A stretch of DNA of 64,000 nt from Bradyrhizobium sp. 199 (GCF_023073355.1 NZ_JADPJI010000006.1:310001-374000); one strand, 5' to 3'. Shown: positions 7,180-16,196, counted from the stretch's first letter. Numbers and translations: made by a program. The notes: generated from the sequence alone by a model not told the origin.

Positions 7180-9393
7180 ATGTCGTACAAGAACTTCAGG
7201 GTCGAGACCGACGCAGACGGCATCGCGCTCGTGACCTGGGACATCCCGGGCCGTTCGATGAACGTGCTCGACGAGACCTCGACCAGCGAGCTCGACGCGA
7301 TCGTCAAGGCGACCACGGCGGATGCCGCGGTGAAGGGCGTCGTCATCACCTCCGCCAAGGAGGCCTTCTGCGCCGGCGCGGATTTGTCGATGCTCGAAGG
7401 CATGAACCAGGCCTATGCCAAGGTGTTCAAAGAGCAGGGCGAAACGGCCGCGAACCAGATGCTGTTCGACCAGAGCCGTCGTTTCTCGCAGGTGCTGCGC
7501 TCGATCGAAACCTCCGGCAAGCCGTGGGCGGCTGCGATCAACGGCCTCGCGCTCGGCGGCGGCTTCGAGATCACGCTATGCTGCCACTATCGCGTCGCCG
7601 CGGACAATCCCAAGACCCGCCTCGGTCTGCCCGAGGTCAAGGTCGGCCTGTTCCCGGGCGCCGGCGGCACGCAGCGCGTGCCGCGCCTGGTGCCGCCGCA
7701 GGACGCGATGACGATCCTGCTCAAGGGCGATCCTGTCACGGTGGAGAAGGCCAAGGCGCTGAACCTGATCCATGCCATCGTTCCTGCCGCGGATCTCATC
7801 AAGGCGGCGAAGGACTGGATCAAGGGCGGCGGCAAGGCCGTCGCGCCCTGGGACGAGAAGGGCTTCAAGCTGCCCGGCGGCCCGGTGTTCTCCAAGGCCG
7901 GCATGATGATGTTCCCCGCCGGCAACGCGATCTATCGCCGCGAGACCTACGACAATTATCCGGCCGCGCGCGCCATCATGAGCTGCGTCTATGAAGGCCT
8001 GCAGCTGCCGATCGACGCCGCGCTACGCGTCGAGTCGCGCTACTTCACCTCCGTGCTGCGCTCGAAGGAAGCGGCCGCGATGATCCGCAGCCTGTTCCTG
8101 TCGATGCAGGAGCTGAACAAGGGCGCGCGCCGCCCGAAGGACGTGCCGCCGACCAAGGCGAAGAAGATCGCCGTGATCGGCGCCGGCTTCATGGGCGCGA
8201 GCGTCGGCTACGTCTCGGCGCGTGCCGGCCTCGAGGTCGTCCTGATCGACCGCGACCAGGAGAGCGCCGACAAGGGCAAGGCGCATGCGCAGAAAGTGAT
8301 CGAGGAACAGATCAAGAAGGGCCGCGCCAAGCCCGCGGATGCCGAAGCGCTGCTCGCGCGCATCACGCCGACCGCGGACTATGCCGCGCTGAAGGACGTC
8401 GATCTCGTTATCGAGGCCGTGTTCGAGGACCGCAAGGTCAAGGCCGAGACGTTTGCCAAGGCGCAGCAATATCTGAAGCCGGACGTGGTCTTCGCGTCCA
8501 ACACCTCGACGCTGCCGATCACCTCGCTGGCCGAAAGCTTCAAGGACCAGGGCAAGTTCGTCGGCATTCACTTCTTCTCGCCGGTCGAGAAGATGATGCT
8601 GGTCGAGATCATCCTCGGCAAGAACACCGGCGATGTCGCGCTTGCGACCGCGCTCGACTACGTCCGGCAGATCGGCAAGACGCCGATCGTCGTCAACGAC
8701 AGCCGCGGCTTCTTCGCCAACCGCTGCGTCGGCCGCTACGTCGCCGAAGGCAACGAGATGTTCCTCGAAGGCGTGCCGCCGGCGATGATCGAGAACTGCG
8801 CCAAGATGGCCGGCATGCCGGTCGGCCCGCTCTCGCTGTCGGATGAAGTCGCGCTCGACCTCGGCCTCAAGATCATGAAGGCGACGGAAGCTGATCTCGG
8901 TCCCAACGCCATCAACCCCGATCAGAAGAAGCTGATGGTGGAGATGGTCGAGAAGCAGGGCCGGCTCGGCCGCAAGAACAGCAAGGGCTTCTATGATTAT
9001 CCCGAGAAGGGCAAGGGCCAGAAGAGCCTGTGGCCGGGCCTCTCGGCCTTGCAGCCGAAGCAGCTCGATCCTGACACGCTCGACATCGAGGAGCTGAAGC
9101 AACGCTTCCTGGTGGTGCAGGCCGTGGAAGCCGCGCGCACGGTCGAGGACCACGTCATCACCGATCCGCGCGAGGCGGATGTCGGCTCCATCCTCGGCTT
9201 CGGCTTCGCGCCGTTCACCGGCGGCACGCTGTCCTATATCGACTTCATGGGCACGAAGACTTTCGTCGAGCTCTGCCACAAGCTGGAGGCGAAATACGGC
9301 TCGCGCTTTACGCCGCCGAAGCTGCTCGAGGAGATGGCGGCAAAGGGCGAAACCTTCTACGGCCGCTTCGCGCCGAACAAGGCCGCGGCCTGA
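7180..9393 (+). CDS. fadB: 3-hydroxyacyl-CoA dehydrogenase / enoyl-CoA hydratase fusion
   Basis: A 737-aa bifunctional enzyme. The N-terminal crotonase domain (about 1-200) has AFCAGADLSML for the oxyanion hole and the catalytic-Glu region LPEVKVGLFPGAGGTQRVPRL. The 3-hydroxyacyl-CoA dehydrogenase NAD-binding domain starts near residue 327 (KKIAVIGAGFMGASVGYVSA) with Asp-Arg-Asp ending strand 2, then SNTSTLPI and HFFSPVEKM (catalytic His), and two C-terminal dimerisation domains. It hydrates enoyl-CoA and oxidises the 3-hydroxy product. Together with the preceding dehydrogenase and thiolase it completes the beta-oxidation spiral. ATG 7180 is preceded by GAGGAG. Confidence 0.95.
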   Translation: MSYKNFRVETDADGIALVTWDIPGRSMNVLDETSTSELDAIVKATTADAAVKGVVITSAKEAFCAGADLSMLEGMNQAYAKVFKEQGETAANQMLFDQSRRFSQVLRSIETSGKPWAAAINGLALGGGFEITLCCHYRVAADNPKTRLGLPEVKVGLFPGAGGTQRVPRLVPPQDAMTILLKGDPVTVEKAKALNLIHAIVPAADLIKAAKDWIKGGGKAVAPWDEKGFKLPGGPVFSKAGMMMFPAGNAIYRRETYDNYPAARAIMSCVYEGLQLPIDAALRVESRYFTSVLRSKEAAAMIRSLFLSMQELNKGARRPKDVPPTKAKKIAVIGAGFMGASVGYVSARAGLEVVLIDRDQESADKGKAHAQKVIEEQIKKGRAKPADAEALLARITPTADYAALKDVDLVIEAVFEDRKVKAETFAKAQQYLKPDVVFASNTSTLPITSLAESFKDQGKFVGIHFFSPVEKMMLVEIILGKNTGDVALATALDYVRQIGKTPIVVNDSRGFFANRCVGRYVAEGNEMFLEGVPPAMIENCAKMAGMPVGPLSLSDEVALDLGLKIMKATEADLGPNAINPDQKKLMVEMVEKQGRLGRKNSKGFYDYPEKGKGQKSLWPGLSALQPKQLDPDTLDIEELKQRFLVVQAVEAARTVEDHVITDPREADVGSILGFGFAPFTGGTLSYIDFMGTKTFVELCHKLEAKYGSRFTPPKLLEEMAAKGETFYGRFAPNKAAA

Positions 9394-9401
9394 CACAACA
9401 C

Positions 9402-9515
9402 GTCATTCCGGACAGTCCGCAACGCGGACTGATCCGGAATCTCGATCGGTTTCGATCCGTCGTTCAACAACCGCGAGGTTCCGGGGTCGCCGCGTCGCGA
9501 CGCCCCGGAACAACG
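9402..9515. repeat. Composite intergenic repeat (GTCATTCCGG family)
   Basis: Two hairpins. The first is ATTCCGGA + CAGTCCGC (9405-9420) pairing with GCGGACTG and TCCGGAAT (9424-9440) around a 3-nt loop. The second is GTTCCGGGG (9478-9486) with CCCCGGAAC (9503-9511). The arrangement matches the element at 45156-45252. It sits in the convergent gap between fadB and the GST gene, where it could also end transcription from both sides. Confidence 0.65.
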
Positions 9516-9523
9516 AAGAATAA

Positions 9524-10138
9524 TCACTTCGCCTGTGCCAGTCCTTCCTTCTTCAGTGCTTCCTGCACCTGCGGGCGGGCCGCGACGCGGGCTTGGTAGG
9601 CGGCAAGATCAGGCATGGCCGAGAGGTCGAACTTCATCCGCTCGCCCCAGGTGAGCATCGTGAAGAGGTAGCCGTCGGCCACCGTGAACTGCTTGCCCAT
9701 GAGGTAGTCGCGGCCGGCAAGCTGGCTGTCGATATATTTCAGCTTGCCCATGACGCGATCCTTGAAGAAGGCCTTGGCTTCGTCGTTCAGGGCCGGCGCG
9801 AACAGCGGACCAAAGCTCTTGTGCACCTCGGACGTGAGGAAATTCAGCCACTCCAGCAGCTTGTAGCGCTCGGAACTGCCGTGGGCCGGCGCCAGCGCCT
9901 TGGCTGGTGCCTGGTCGGCGATCATCTGGACAATCACCGGACCTTCGGTCACGATCTCACCGCTGTCGAGGCCCAGCGCAGGGACCTGGCCCTTGGGGTT
10001 CAGCTTCAGATAATCCTCACCATTTTCCAGCTTCTTGGCCCGGAGATCGACCTTGACCAGCTCATAGGGCAGGCCGGCTTCCAGGAGCGCGATGTGGGGG
10101 GACAGCGAGCAGGCGCCGGGCGAATAATACAGTTTCAT
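9524..10138 (-). CDS. Glutathione S-transferase (GstA/beta-like)
   Basis: A 204-aa cytosolic GST. The thioredoxin-like N-terminal domain begins MKLYYSPGACSLSPHIALLE, with the beta-class Ser/Cys region, and has NPKGQVPALGLDSGEIVTE (cis-Pro and glutathione-binding Glu). The all-helical C-terminal domain contains the N-capping segment FTVADGYLFTML. It conjugates glutathione to electrophiles. ATG 10138 is used because the family begins at MKLYY; the 17-residue extension is not conserved. It is divergent from the MarR gene across a perfect operator-like palindrome, suggesting induction by an electrophile or phenolic compound. Confidence 0.92.
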   Translation of the reverse strand: MKLYYSPGACSLSPHIALLEAGLPYELVKVDLRAKKLENGEDYLKLNPKGQVPALGLDSGEIVTEGPVIVQMIADQAPAKALAPAHGSSERYKLLEWLNFLTSEVHKSFGPLFAPALNDEAKAFFKDRVMGKLKYIDSQLAGRDYLMGKQFTVADGYLFTMLTWGERMKFDLSAMPDLAAYQARVAARPQVQEALKKEGLAQAK

Positions 10139-10200
10139 GGAATTTCCTTCTCTGAAGCTTGGTTCGGCCGAAACAGCGATTACATGCATCTGCTTGGAAT

Positions 10201-10226
10201 AGTCAAGATTGATGCAGCTGCATCAA
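10201..10226. promoter_or_regulatory. MarR-type operator palindrome and GST promoter
   Basis: TTGATGCAG/CTGCATCAA (10209-10226) is a perfect 18-bp palindrome of MarR/SlyA type. Beside it, TTGACT on the minus strand (10206-10201) looks like the -35 of the GST gene. It is 38 bp upstream of the MarR ATG and 71 bp upstream of the GST ATG, so one site could control both. Confidence 0.7.
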
Positions 10227-10263
10227 ATGAGGTAAGAGACAGGCAACGAGCTTGAGCGGGACC

Positions 10264-10761
10264 ATGAAACGCAAACCATCGACCGAGGCGACCTCCGCCT
10301 GGATCCGCCTGATGCGGGTGCAGAGCCGCGTGCTCGATTGCGTCGAGCAGGACCTGAAGAAGGCCGGCTTCCCGCCGTTGGCCTGGTATGACGCGCTGCT
10401 CGAATTGTCGCGGGCACCCTCGGGCGAGCTGCGGCCGGTCGAGCTTGAACGGCAGATGCTGATCCCGCAATATTCCACCTCGCGCCTGATCGACCGCCTG
10501 GTCGACGAGGGCCTCGCCTCGCGGCGCGAATGCAAGATCGACAAGCGCGGCCAGTTCGTCGAGATCACGGAAGCCGGCCGCGAGTTGCAGAAGCGGATGT
10601 GGGGCGCCTATTCGGCCGCGATCGAGAAATACGTCGGTTCCAAACTGTCCGATGCCGATGCCGTCAAGCTCAGCGGACTGCTTGACCGCTTGGGCTGCTC
10701 GTGCGGCGAGATGAAACTGCCCCCCGTCGCCAACGTCAACGAAAGCACGTCGTCGCGATGA
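10264..10761 (+). CDS. MarR-family transcriptional regulator
   Basis: A 165-aa winged-helix protein: helical N-terminus (AWIRLMRVQSRVLDCVEQDL), helix-turn-helix around ELERQMLIPQYSTSRLIDRL, and a wing with RECKIDKRGQFVEITEAG. It is probably an autorepressor that also controls the divergent GST. Two cysteines near the C-terminus (LGCSCGE) could be a redox switch, which is inference. ATG 10264 is favoured; an in-frame TTG at 10252 would add four residues. Confidence 0.9.
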   Translation: MKRKPSTEATSAWIRLMRVQSRVLDCVEQDLKKAGFPPLAWYDALLELSRAPSGELRPVELERQMLIPQYSTSRLIDRLVDEGLASRRECKIDKRGQFVEITEAGRELQKRMWGAYSAAIEKYVGSKLSDADAVKLSGLLDRLGCSCGEMKLPPVANVNESTSSR

Positions 10762-10860
10762 CCGCGCGGCAAACCAGCACGTCTGCGCCCGCGGTGGCTC
10801 GCGGACGATCCCATCACCCCCGCGCGCGTTCGGTCGAAGCGCCTTTGATTAGAGTTTGAT

Positions 10861-12231
10861 ATGGCGCGAGACCAGATCGATATGACGCCGCTGCAATCGC
10901 GCGACGAGCTCGTTTCGTGGTTCGAGGAAGGATGCAAGCCGCCATCTGAATGGCGCATGGGCACCGAGCACGAGAAGACGCCGTTCACGCTCGATGGCCA
11001 CCGTCCGGTGCCTTACGAAGGCGCGCGCGGCATCGGTGCGTTGCTCGAAGGCATGAAGCTTCTGCTCGGCTGGGAGCCGATCATGGAGCAGGGCAACATC
11101 ATCGGCCTCTACGACGTCACCGGCGGCGGTGCGATCTCGCTCGAGCCCGGCGGACAGTTCGAGCTCTCCGGCGCGCCGGTGGAGAATGTGCACCAGACCC
11201 AAAGCGAGGTGATGGCGCATCTGGCGCAGGTGCGCGAGATCGCAACGCCGCTCGGCATCGGCTTCCTCGGTCTCGGCATGACGCCGTCCTGGTCGCGCGC
11301 GGACATCCCGATGATGCCCAAGGGCCGCTACAAGATCATGACCAATTACATGCCGAAGGTCGGCCAGTACGGCCTCGACATGATGTACCGGACCTGCACA
11401 GTGCAGACCAATCTCGACTTCTCCTCCGAAGCCGACATGGTCAAGAAGCTGCGCGTTTCGCTCGCGCTCCAGCCGGTCGCAACCGCGCTGTTCGCCAATT
11501 CGCCGTTCACCGAAGGCAAGCCGAACGGCTTCCTCTCCTTCCGCTCCGAGATATGGCGCGACACCGACAATGCGCGGTCGGGCATGATGCCGTGGGCATT
11601 CGAGGACGGCATGGGGTTCGAGCGTTATGTCGACTACGCGCTCGACGTGCCCATGTATTTCGTCAAGCGCGGCGAGGAGTACATCGACGTGTCGGGCTCC
11701 TCCTTCCGCGCGTTTTTCGACGGCCGCAACAACAACCTTCCCGGCGAGCGTCCGACCCTGTCGGACTGGGCCAACCATCTCTCGACGATCTTCCCGGAGG
11801 TGCGGCTCAAGCGTTATCTCGAGATGCGTGGCTCCGACGGCGGTCCGTGGGGCCGGTTGCCGGCGCTGCCGGCGTTCTGGGTCGGGCTGCTCTATGATGA
11901 TGTCGCACTCGATGCCGCCTGGGAGATCGTCAAGCACTGGAGCGCGGCTGAGCGTCAGGCCCTGCGCGACGACGTGCCGCGCTTCGGCTTCAAGGCGCGG
12001 ATCAAGGACCGTTATCTGTTCGAAATCGCCAGGGAATGCCTTGTTCTGGCACATGCGGGCCTGCGCCGGCGCGGCCGGATCGATCAACTCGGCCGCGACG
12101 AAACGCGGCATCTGGAGCCGCTCGACCGCATCATCGATTGCGGGCGGACGCCTGCCGAGGAAATGTTGGACAAGTTCAACGGCCCCTGGAAGGGCTCGGT
12201 GGAACCGGCCTACGCGGAATACGCGTTCTAA
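10861..12231 (+). CDS. gshA: Glutamate-cysteine ligase
   Basis: A 456-aa enzyme of the alphaproteobacterial/plant-type glutamate-cysteine ligase group. It forms gamma-glutamylcysteine from glutamate and cysteine with ATP, the first step of glutathione synthesis. Recognisable segments are an N-terminal WRMGTEHEK motif, GGGAISLEPGGQFELSGAP (substrate site), a TNYMPKVGQYGLDMM region and the MPWAFEDGMGFERYVDYALD stretch. The length is normal for the group. It lies 99 bp after the MarR gene and close to a GST, so the neighbourhood is thiol related. Confidence 0.93.
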   Translation: MARDQIDMTPLQSRDELVSWFEEGCKPPSEWRMGTEHEKTPFTLDGHRPVPYEGARGIGALLEGMKLLLGWEPIMEQGNIIGLYDVTGGGAISLEPGGQFELSGAPVENVHQTQSEVMAHLAQVREIATPLGIGFLGLGMTPSWSRADIPMMPKGRYKIMTNYMPKVGQYGLDMMYRTCTVQTNLDFSSEADMVKKLRVSLALQPVATALFANSPFTEGKPNGFLSFRSEIWRDTDNARSGMMPWAFEDGMGFERYVDYALDVPMYFVKRGEEYIDVSGSSFRAFFDGRNNNLPGERPTLSDWANHLSTIFPEVRLKRYLEMRGSDGGPWGRLPALPAFWVGLLYDDVALDAAWEIVKHWSAAERQALRDDVPRFGFKARIKDRYLFEIARECLVLAHAGLRRRGRIDQLGRDETRHLEPLDRIIDCGRTPAEEMLDKFNGPWKGSVEPAYAEYAF

Positions 12232-12330
12232 AGCGCGATGCGATCAGGATGAATCGCCATCGCGCTTTAGGCTGTTGTTTAAGCACGATCTTTTCGGAAA
12301 ACCGCTGCGCACGTTTCCGGATCATGCTTT
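12230..12330. repeat. Two adjacent dispersed palindromes after gshA
   Basis: The first is AAAGCGCGATG (12230-12240, overlapping the gshA stop) pairing with CATCGCGCTTT (12258-12268), a perfect 11-bp stem that may also terminate gshA. The second (12281-12330) is an inverted copy of the element at 24621-24669, with related sequence at 63958-64000. Both are Bradyrhizobium-type intergenic repeats. Confidence 0.75.
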
Positions 12331-12439
12331 AGGCCGGTAGCCGACCGGGTTGCAGCCGTTCATCGCCCATACAGGTTTGCGGCGATCAAATGACCGGCTG
12401 GAAAAACCTGAGCGTCGTCAATAACTCGAAAGCGTTCCG

Positions 12440-13006
12440 ATGTGGAAGGGCCACCTGTCCGGGGCCGTCATGGCCAGCGTCGTGGCATGTGCCGCGCTGC
12501 TTTCGCTCGCATGTGCGAGCGTGCCGGTGCGCGCCCAGACTGCGTTCGATCGGCCCGGCGGCGACTATTTCAGCGCACCGGTCGCCTCAGGCGATCCCGA
12601 GGATTGCGCGCTGCTGTGCGAGCGTGATCGCCGCTGCCGCTCGTGGAGCTTCAGCTATCCCGACGTCGAGGGCGGCTCGGCGGTGTGCTGGCTGAAGAAC
12701 ACCGTGCCGACGCGCGTGCCGGGCAGTTGCTGCATCTCCGGTGTGCGCGGCGCCGGCGTGATCGAGCCGCGGGTCGAGGGCGTGGAGACGTCGATCGACC
12801 GTCCCGGCGGTGATCTGCGCAATTTCGAACTGAAGGAGGGGGACGGCGTCGAGGCCTGCAGGGCTGCATGCACCGCCGACAACAAATGCCGCGCCTTCAC
12901 CTATGCCCGCCCCGGCTACACCGGGCGCGAAGCGCGCTGCTTCCTGAAAAAGGAAATCAAGCCGCCGCGCCGGAAAGCGGGGTTCACGTCAGGCGTGGTG
13001 CGGTAG
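12440..13006 (+). CDS. Exported PAN/Apple-domain protein
   Basis: A 188-aa protein with an N-terminal signal or anchor helix (about residues 9-33, ending VPVRAQ) and two PAN/Apple-like repeats, each opening with a (F/I)DRPGGD motif (about residues 36 and 119) and containing a conserved Cys set (CALLCERDRRCRSW; CRAACTADNKCRAF). PAN domains bind proteins or carbohydrates through disulphide-stabilised loops. The function here is unknown, probably periplasmic or cell-surface. It is a single gene with no obvious operon partners. Confidence 0.8.
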   Translation: MWKGHLSGAVMASVVACAALLSLACASVPVRAQTAFDRPGGDYFSAPVASGDPEDCALLCERDRRCRSWSFSYPDVEGGSAVCWLKNTVPTRVPGSCCISGVRGAGVIEPRVEGVETSIDRPGGDLRNFELKEGDGVEACRAACTADNKCRAFTYARPGYTGREARCFLKKEIKPPRRKAGFTSGVVR

Positions 13007-13034
13007 CCAAGGTGCCGTAGGTAAGGTCGAGATA

Positions 13035-13599
13035 TCACTCCGCCGCAATCACCGTGATCTCCGGCCACAGCGCCTTCCATCGCGCCGCCTTCGCCTCGTA
13101 GTTAGGGATGGAAAAATTCTGCGCCCGATTCGGCCGCACGATCACTCTCGACGTCGTCGTATCCGTGCGGCGCATAGACGTCGAAATCCCCACCCGCGGG
13201 TCGGATGCCCAGTTGCGTATTCTCCGTGAGAAAGCGGTCGATACCGTCTGTCGAGCGCGTCAGGGGTGGATAGGGCAGGCCGTGCTTGCCGGGATACCAC
13301 AGATGCACACGCGCCTGGTTGCGGATCTCGACCTTGGCGTCGAGGCCCGCAAGCTGTTCATGCAGCCTGCGGATCACTGCGTCTTCCGCCTCCCAGGAGG
13401 TATCGGGATCGAAATAGAACACGTCGTAGTCGGCGATGCCGTGACTGATCGCACGACCGGTGAGCACATTCCACACGGTCTGCACCAGGCAACCTGCGAC
13501 CAGCCATGCGTCGGGCAACGCAAGCCGTGCCAGCTCGTCGATGATCGTGGCGTTGGCGGGATTTCTCAGCGCGAGCGCGAGGAATTCGTCACGATCCAT
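13035..13599 (-). pseudogene. Nucleotidyltransferase-family gene (NTP_transf_6 type) with a frameshift
   Basis: From ATG 13599 the product begins MDRDEFLALALRNPANATII and carries the family signature around WLVAGCLVQTVWN and DYDVFYFDPDTSWEAEDAVI. It reads through about residue 150 and then stops at 13102. In another frame, from 13145 to a stop at 13035, the translation continues as the expected family C-terminus (IVRPNRAQNFSIPNYEAKAA, then WKALWPEITVIAAE). A single indel near 13145-13150 therefore breaks the gene; it could be a real mutation or a sequencing error. It lies 16 bp after lepB on the same strand. Confidence 0.8.
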
Positions 13600-13615
13600 C
13601 GTTCGGCGAGGAGCC

Positions 13616-14395
13616 TCAATGCACCGCGGTGAAGAACCGTGCCATCCTGAAACCGGAGAGCCAGGTCCACACCGGCTGGCCGCGCATGCCGAGATCCCAG
13701 GAGCCGAGCACCGCATCCGCACGGCCGATCAGATTGTCGATCGGCAACAGGCCGACGCCGCCGGACCGCAGCGGCACGCGGCTGTCGGCGGAGTTGTCGC
13801 GGTTGTCGCCGAGCACGAAGAGATGGCCGGCCGGCACCGTCACTTCCTGTGTATTGTCGAGCGGACCGTTGTCGCGCATCTTGAAGATCAGGTGCGAGAC
13901 GCCGTTCGGCAGCTTCTCGACATAACGGTAGGCGGGCTCGCTGCCGCCATTGTCGTCTTCGGCCGCACCGACGCCGTCCGGCTTGAGCTCGGCCGGGCGG
14001 TCGTTGATGAAGAGCTGGCCCTGTCGCATCTGGATGCGATCGCCGGGCAGACCCACGACGCGCTTGACCCAGGCTTGCGAACGATCGCCGGGCCAGCGAA
14101 ACACCACGACGTCGCCGAGCTTCGGCGTCTCCGCGAACACGCGGCCGCTCTCGGGCAGGCTGATCTGAATCGGCAGTGACGAGGTGCCGTAGCCATAGGG
14201 GAATTTCGAGGCGAGCAGCGCATCGCCGATCAGCAGTGTCGGCTCCATCGAGCCCGACGGCACGTAGAACGGCTCGGCGAGCGCGCCCTTGGCGATGAAG
14301 ACGGCGGCGACGATACCGGCGAGCTGAACCAGCTGCCCGCCCCAGCCGCTGCTTTTCCGCGTGGCGGTGACAGTGACATTTTCTTCAACGCTCAT
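13616..14395 (-). CDS. lepB: Signal peptidase I
   Basis: A 259-aa membrane serine protease that removes signal peptides from exported proteins. It has one N-terminal membrane segment (about 22-40), the catalytic Ser49 in PSGSMEPT, the general-base Lys111 in WVKRVVGLPGDR, and the family box GHLFVLGDNRDNSADSR. ATG 14395 overlaps the tldD stop by 4 nt (ATGA), so translation is probably coupled. Bradyrhizobium usually has another lepB with rnc/acpS, so this may be a paralog, which is inference. Confidence 0.93.
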   Translation of the reverse strand: MSVEENVTVTATRKSSGWGGQLVQLAGIVAAVFIAKGALAEPFYVPSGSMEPTLLIGDALLASKFPYGYGTSSLPIQISLPESGRVFAETPKLGDVVVFRWPGDRSQAWVKRVVGLPGDRIQMRQGQLFINDRPAELKPDGVGAAEDDNGGSEPAYRYVEKLPNGVSHLIFKMRDNGPLDNTQEVTVPAGHLFVLGDNRDNSADSRVPLRSGGVGLLPIDNLIGRADAVLGSWDLGMRGQPVWTWLSGFRMARFFTAVH

Positions 14396-15819
14396 GCGCC
14401 CGTTCCACCCACCGTGATGCGTTCCATCAGCAGCGACGGCTGGCCGACGCCGACCGGCACGCCCTGGCCGTTCTTGCCGCAGGTGCCGATGCCGGTATCG
14501 AGCGCAAGGTCGTTGCCGATCATGCGGATGCGGTGCAGGTCGGTCGGCCCGTTGCCGATCAGCATGGCGCCCTTCAGCGGCGCGCCCAGCTTGCCGTTCT
14601 CGATCTTGTAGGCCTCGGTGCACTGGAACACGTATTTGCCCGAGGTGATGTCGACCTGGCCGCCGCCGAAATTCGCGGCGAAGACGCCATTCTTCACCGA
14701 GGCGAGGATCTCGGCCGGATCGCGGTCGCGCGCGAGCATGTAGGTGTTGGTCATGCGCGGCATCGGCACATGGGCATAGCCCTGGCGGCGCCCGTTGCCG
14801 GTCGGCTTCATGTTCATCAGGCGCGCGTTCTGGCGATCCTGCATGTAGCCGACCAGGATGCCGTCCTCGATCAGCACGGTGCGATTGGTCGGCGTGCCCT
14901 CGTCGTCGATCGACAGCGAGCCGCGGCGTGAGGCAATGGTGCCGTCGTCGACCACGGTGACGCCCTTGGCCGCAACCTGCTGCCCCATCAGGCCGGCAAA
15001 TGCCGACGTCTTTTTGCGGTTGAAGTCGCCCTCGAGGCCATGGCCGACGGCTTCATGCAGCATCACGCCGGGCCAGCCGGCTCCTAACACGACGTCCATC
15101 TCGCCGGCGGGAGCGGGGATCGATTCCAGATTGACCAGCGCCTCGCGCAGTGCGCCATCGGCAGCACCGCGCCAATTCTTGCTCTCGATGAATTCGGCAT
15201 AGCCGGCGCGGCCGCCATAACCCTTGCTGCCGCTCTCCTGGCGATCGCCCTGGCCGGCGACAACGGAGACGTTGACGCGCACGAGCGGGCGGATGTCGCG
15301 ATAGCTCTCGCCGTCGGGCCGCAGGATCTCGACCACCTGCCAGGTTGCGCCGAGGCTCACGCTGACCTGCCGCACCCGCGGATCCTTGTCGCGCAGGTAA
15401 GCGTCGATCTCGGCGAGCAGCTTTACTTTTGTCTCGAAACCCGGCGCGTCCAGCGGATTGTCGTCGCCATAGAGGCGCACATTGGTACGTGGGGGTGGCG
15501 CCGCAAAGCTGCCGGAATAGCCGCCGCGCACGGCCGCGACCGCGTCCGCAGCGCGAATCAGCGCGGGCAGCGACACGTCGGAGGAATGCGCGTAGCCGAC
15601 CGCATCGTCCTTGACCGCGCGCAGGCCAAAGCCTTGCGAGGTGTCGTAGGTCGCCTGCTTCAGACGCCCGTTGTCGAACATCAGCGCTTCGGTCTGGCTG
15701 TATTCCAGGAACAGCTCACCGTCGTCGGCGCCGGCAAGCCCGCGCGCCACCTCGTTGCGAATCTGGTCGCGGTCGAGATTGGCACGGTCGAGCAGGGAGG
15801 TCGTGGCAGGATTGGTCAT
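14392..15819 (-). CDS. tldD: Metalloprotease TldD
   Basis: A 475-aa protein of the TldD/PmbA family, which with PmbA (TldE) forms a heterodimeric zinc protease acting on unfolded or small modified peptides. The metal-binding motif HEAVGHGLEGD (HExxxH) is present, with downstream family segments CTEAYKIENGKLGAPL and DTGIGTCGKNGQGVPVG. ATG 15819 starts MTNPATTSLL; further upstream in-frame starts exist but are not family-like. It is followed by lepB with a 4-nt overlap. Confidence 0.94.
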   Translation of the reverse strand: MTNPATTSLLDRANLDRDQIRNEVARGLAGADDGELFLEYSQTEALMFDNGRLKQATYDTSQGFGLRAVKDDAVGYAHSSDVSLPALIRAADAVAAVRGGYSGSFAAPPPRTNVRLYGDDNPLDAPGFETKVKLLAEIDAYLRDKDPRVRQVSVSLGATWQVVEILRPDGESYRDIRPLVRVNVSVVAGQGDRQESGSKGYGGRAGYAEFIESKNWRGAADGALREALVNLESIPAPAGEMDVVLGAGWPGVMLHEAVGHGLEGDFNRKKTSAFAGLMGQQVAAKGVTVVDDGTIASRRGSLSIDDEGTPTNRTVLIEDGILVGYMQDRQNARLMNMKPTGNGRRQGYAHVPMPRMTNTYMLARDRDPAEILASVKNGVFAANFGGGQVDITSGKYVFQCTEAYKIENGKLGAPLKGAMLIGNGPTDLHRIRMIGNDLALDTGIGTCGKNGQGVPVGVGQPSLLMERITVGGTGA

Positions 15820-15971
15820 GCGTCCGTCCATTAGCGGAAGATGTGGGGCAAGATAATGGTTTCCAGCCGGTTCCGCGAGGGGGCGGGGCGTCACATTACC
15901 GAAACGATAGGATGGGATGAGGCGTCGAGGGGGGTGCTGCATCCGGTGCGGATCGATGCTACCCTATATCC

Positions 15972-16196
15972 ATGGATTACCGAGACATCATCTCGATTGA
16001 ACCCGGTAAGCGTGGAGGGCGACCGTGCATCCGCCACATGCGGATCACCGTGGCGGATGTGCTCGGCTGGCTGGCTGCCGGTCAGTCCCATGCTCAGATC
16101 CTCGATGATTTCCCTGAATTGACCGAGGACGATATCCGCGCTTGCCTGGCTTATGCCGCTGACCGCGAGAGGCGATTGGTGACCGCCCGGATATGA
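15972..16196 (+). CDS. DUF433 antitoxin
   Basis: A complete 74-aa DUF433 protein: IISIEPGKRGGRPCIRHMRI, then VADVLGWLAAGQSHAQILDDFPELTEDDIRACLAYAADRER split by a turn, the typical HTH-like layout. DUF433 genes are routinely paired with a downstream DUF5615 PIN-like toxin (VapBC-like). Its stop overlaps the toxin ATG by 4 nt (ATGA). Here the toxin is frameshifted, leaving what looks like an orphan antitoxin. Confidence 0.88.
   Translation: MDYRDIISIEPGKRGGRPCIRHMRITVADVLGWLAAGQSHAQILDDFPELTEDDIRACLAYAADRERRLVTARI

Noticed and set aside
8023..9396. 457-aa minus-strand open frame opposite fadB
   Set aside because: Arg/Leu/His-rich shadow of fadB.
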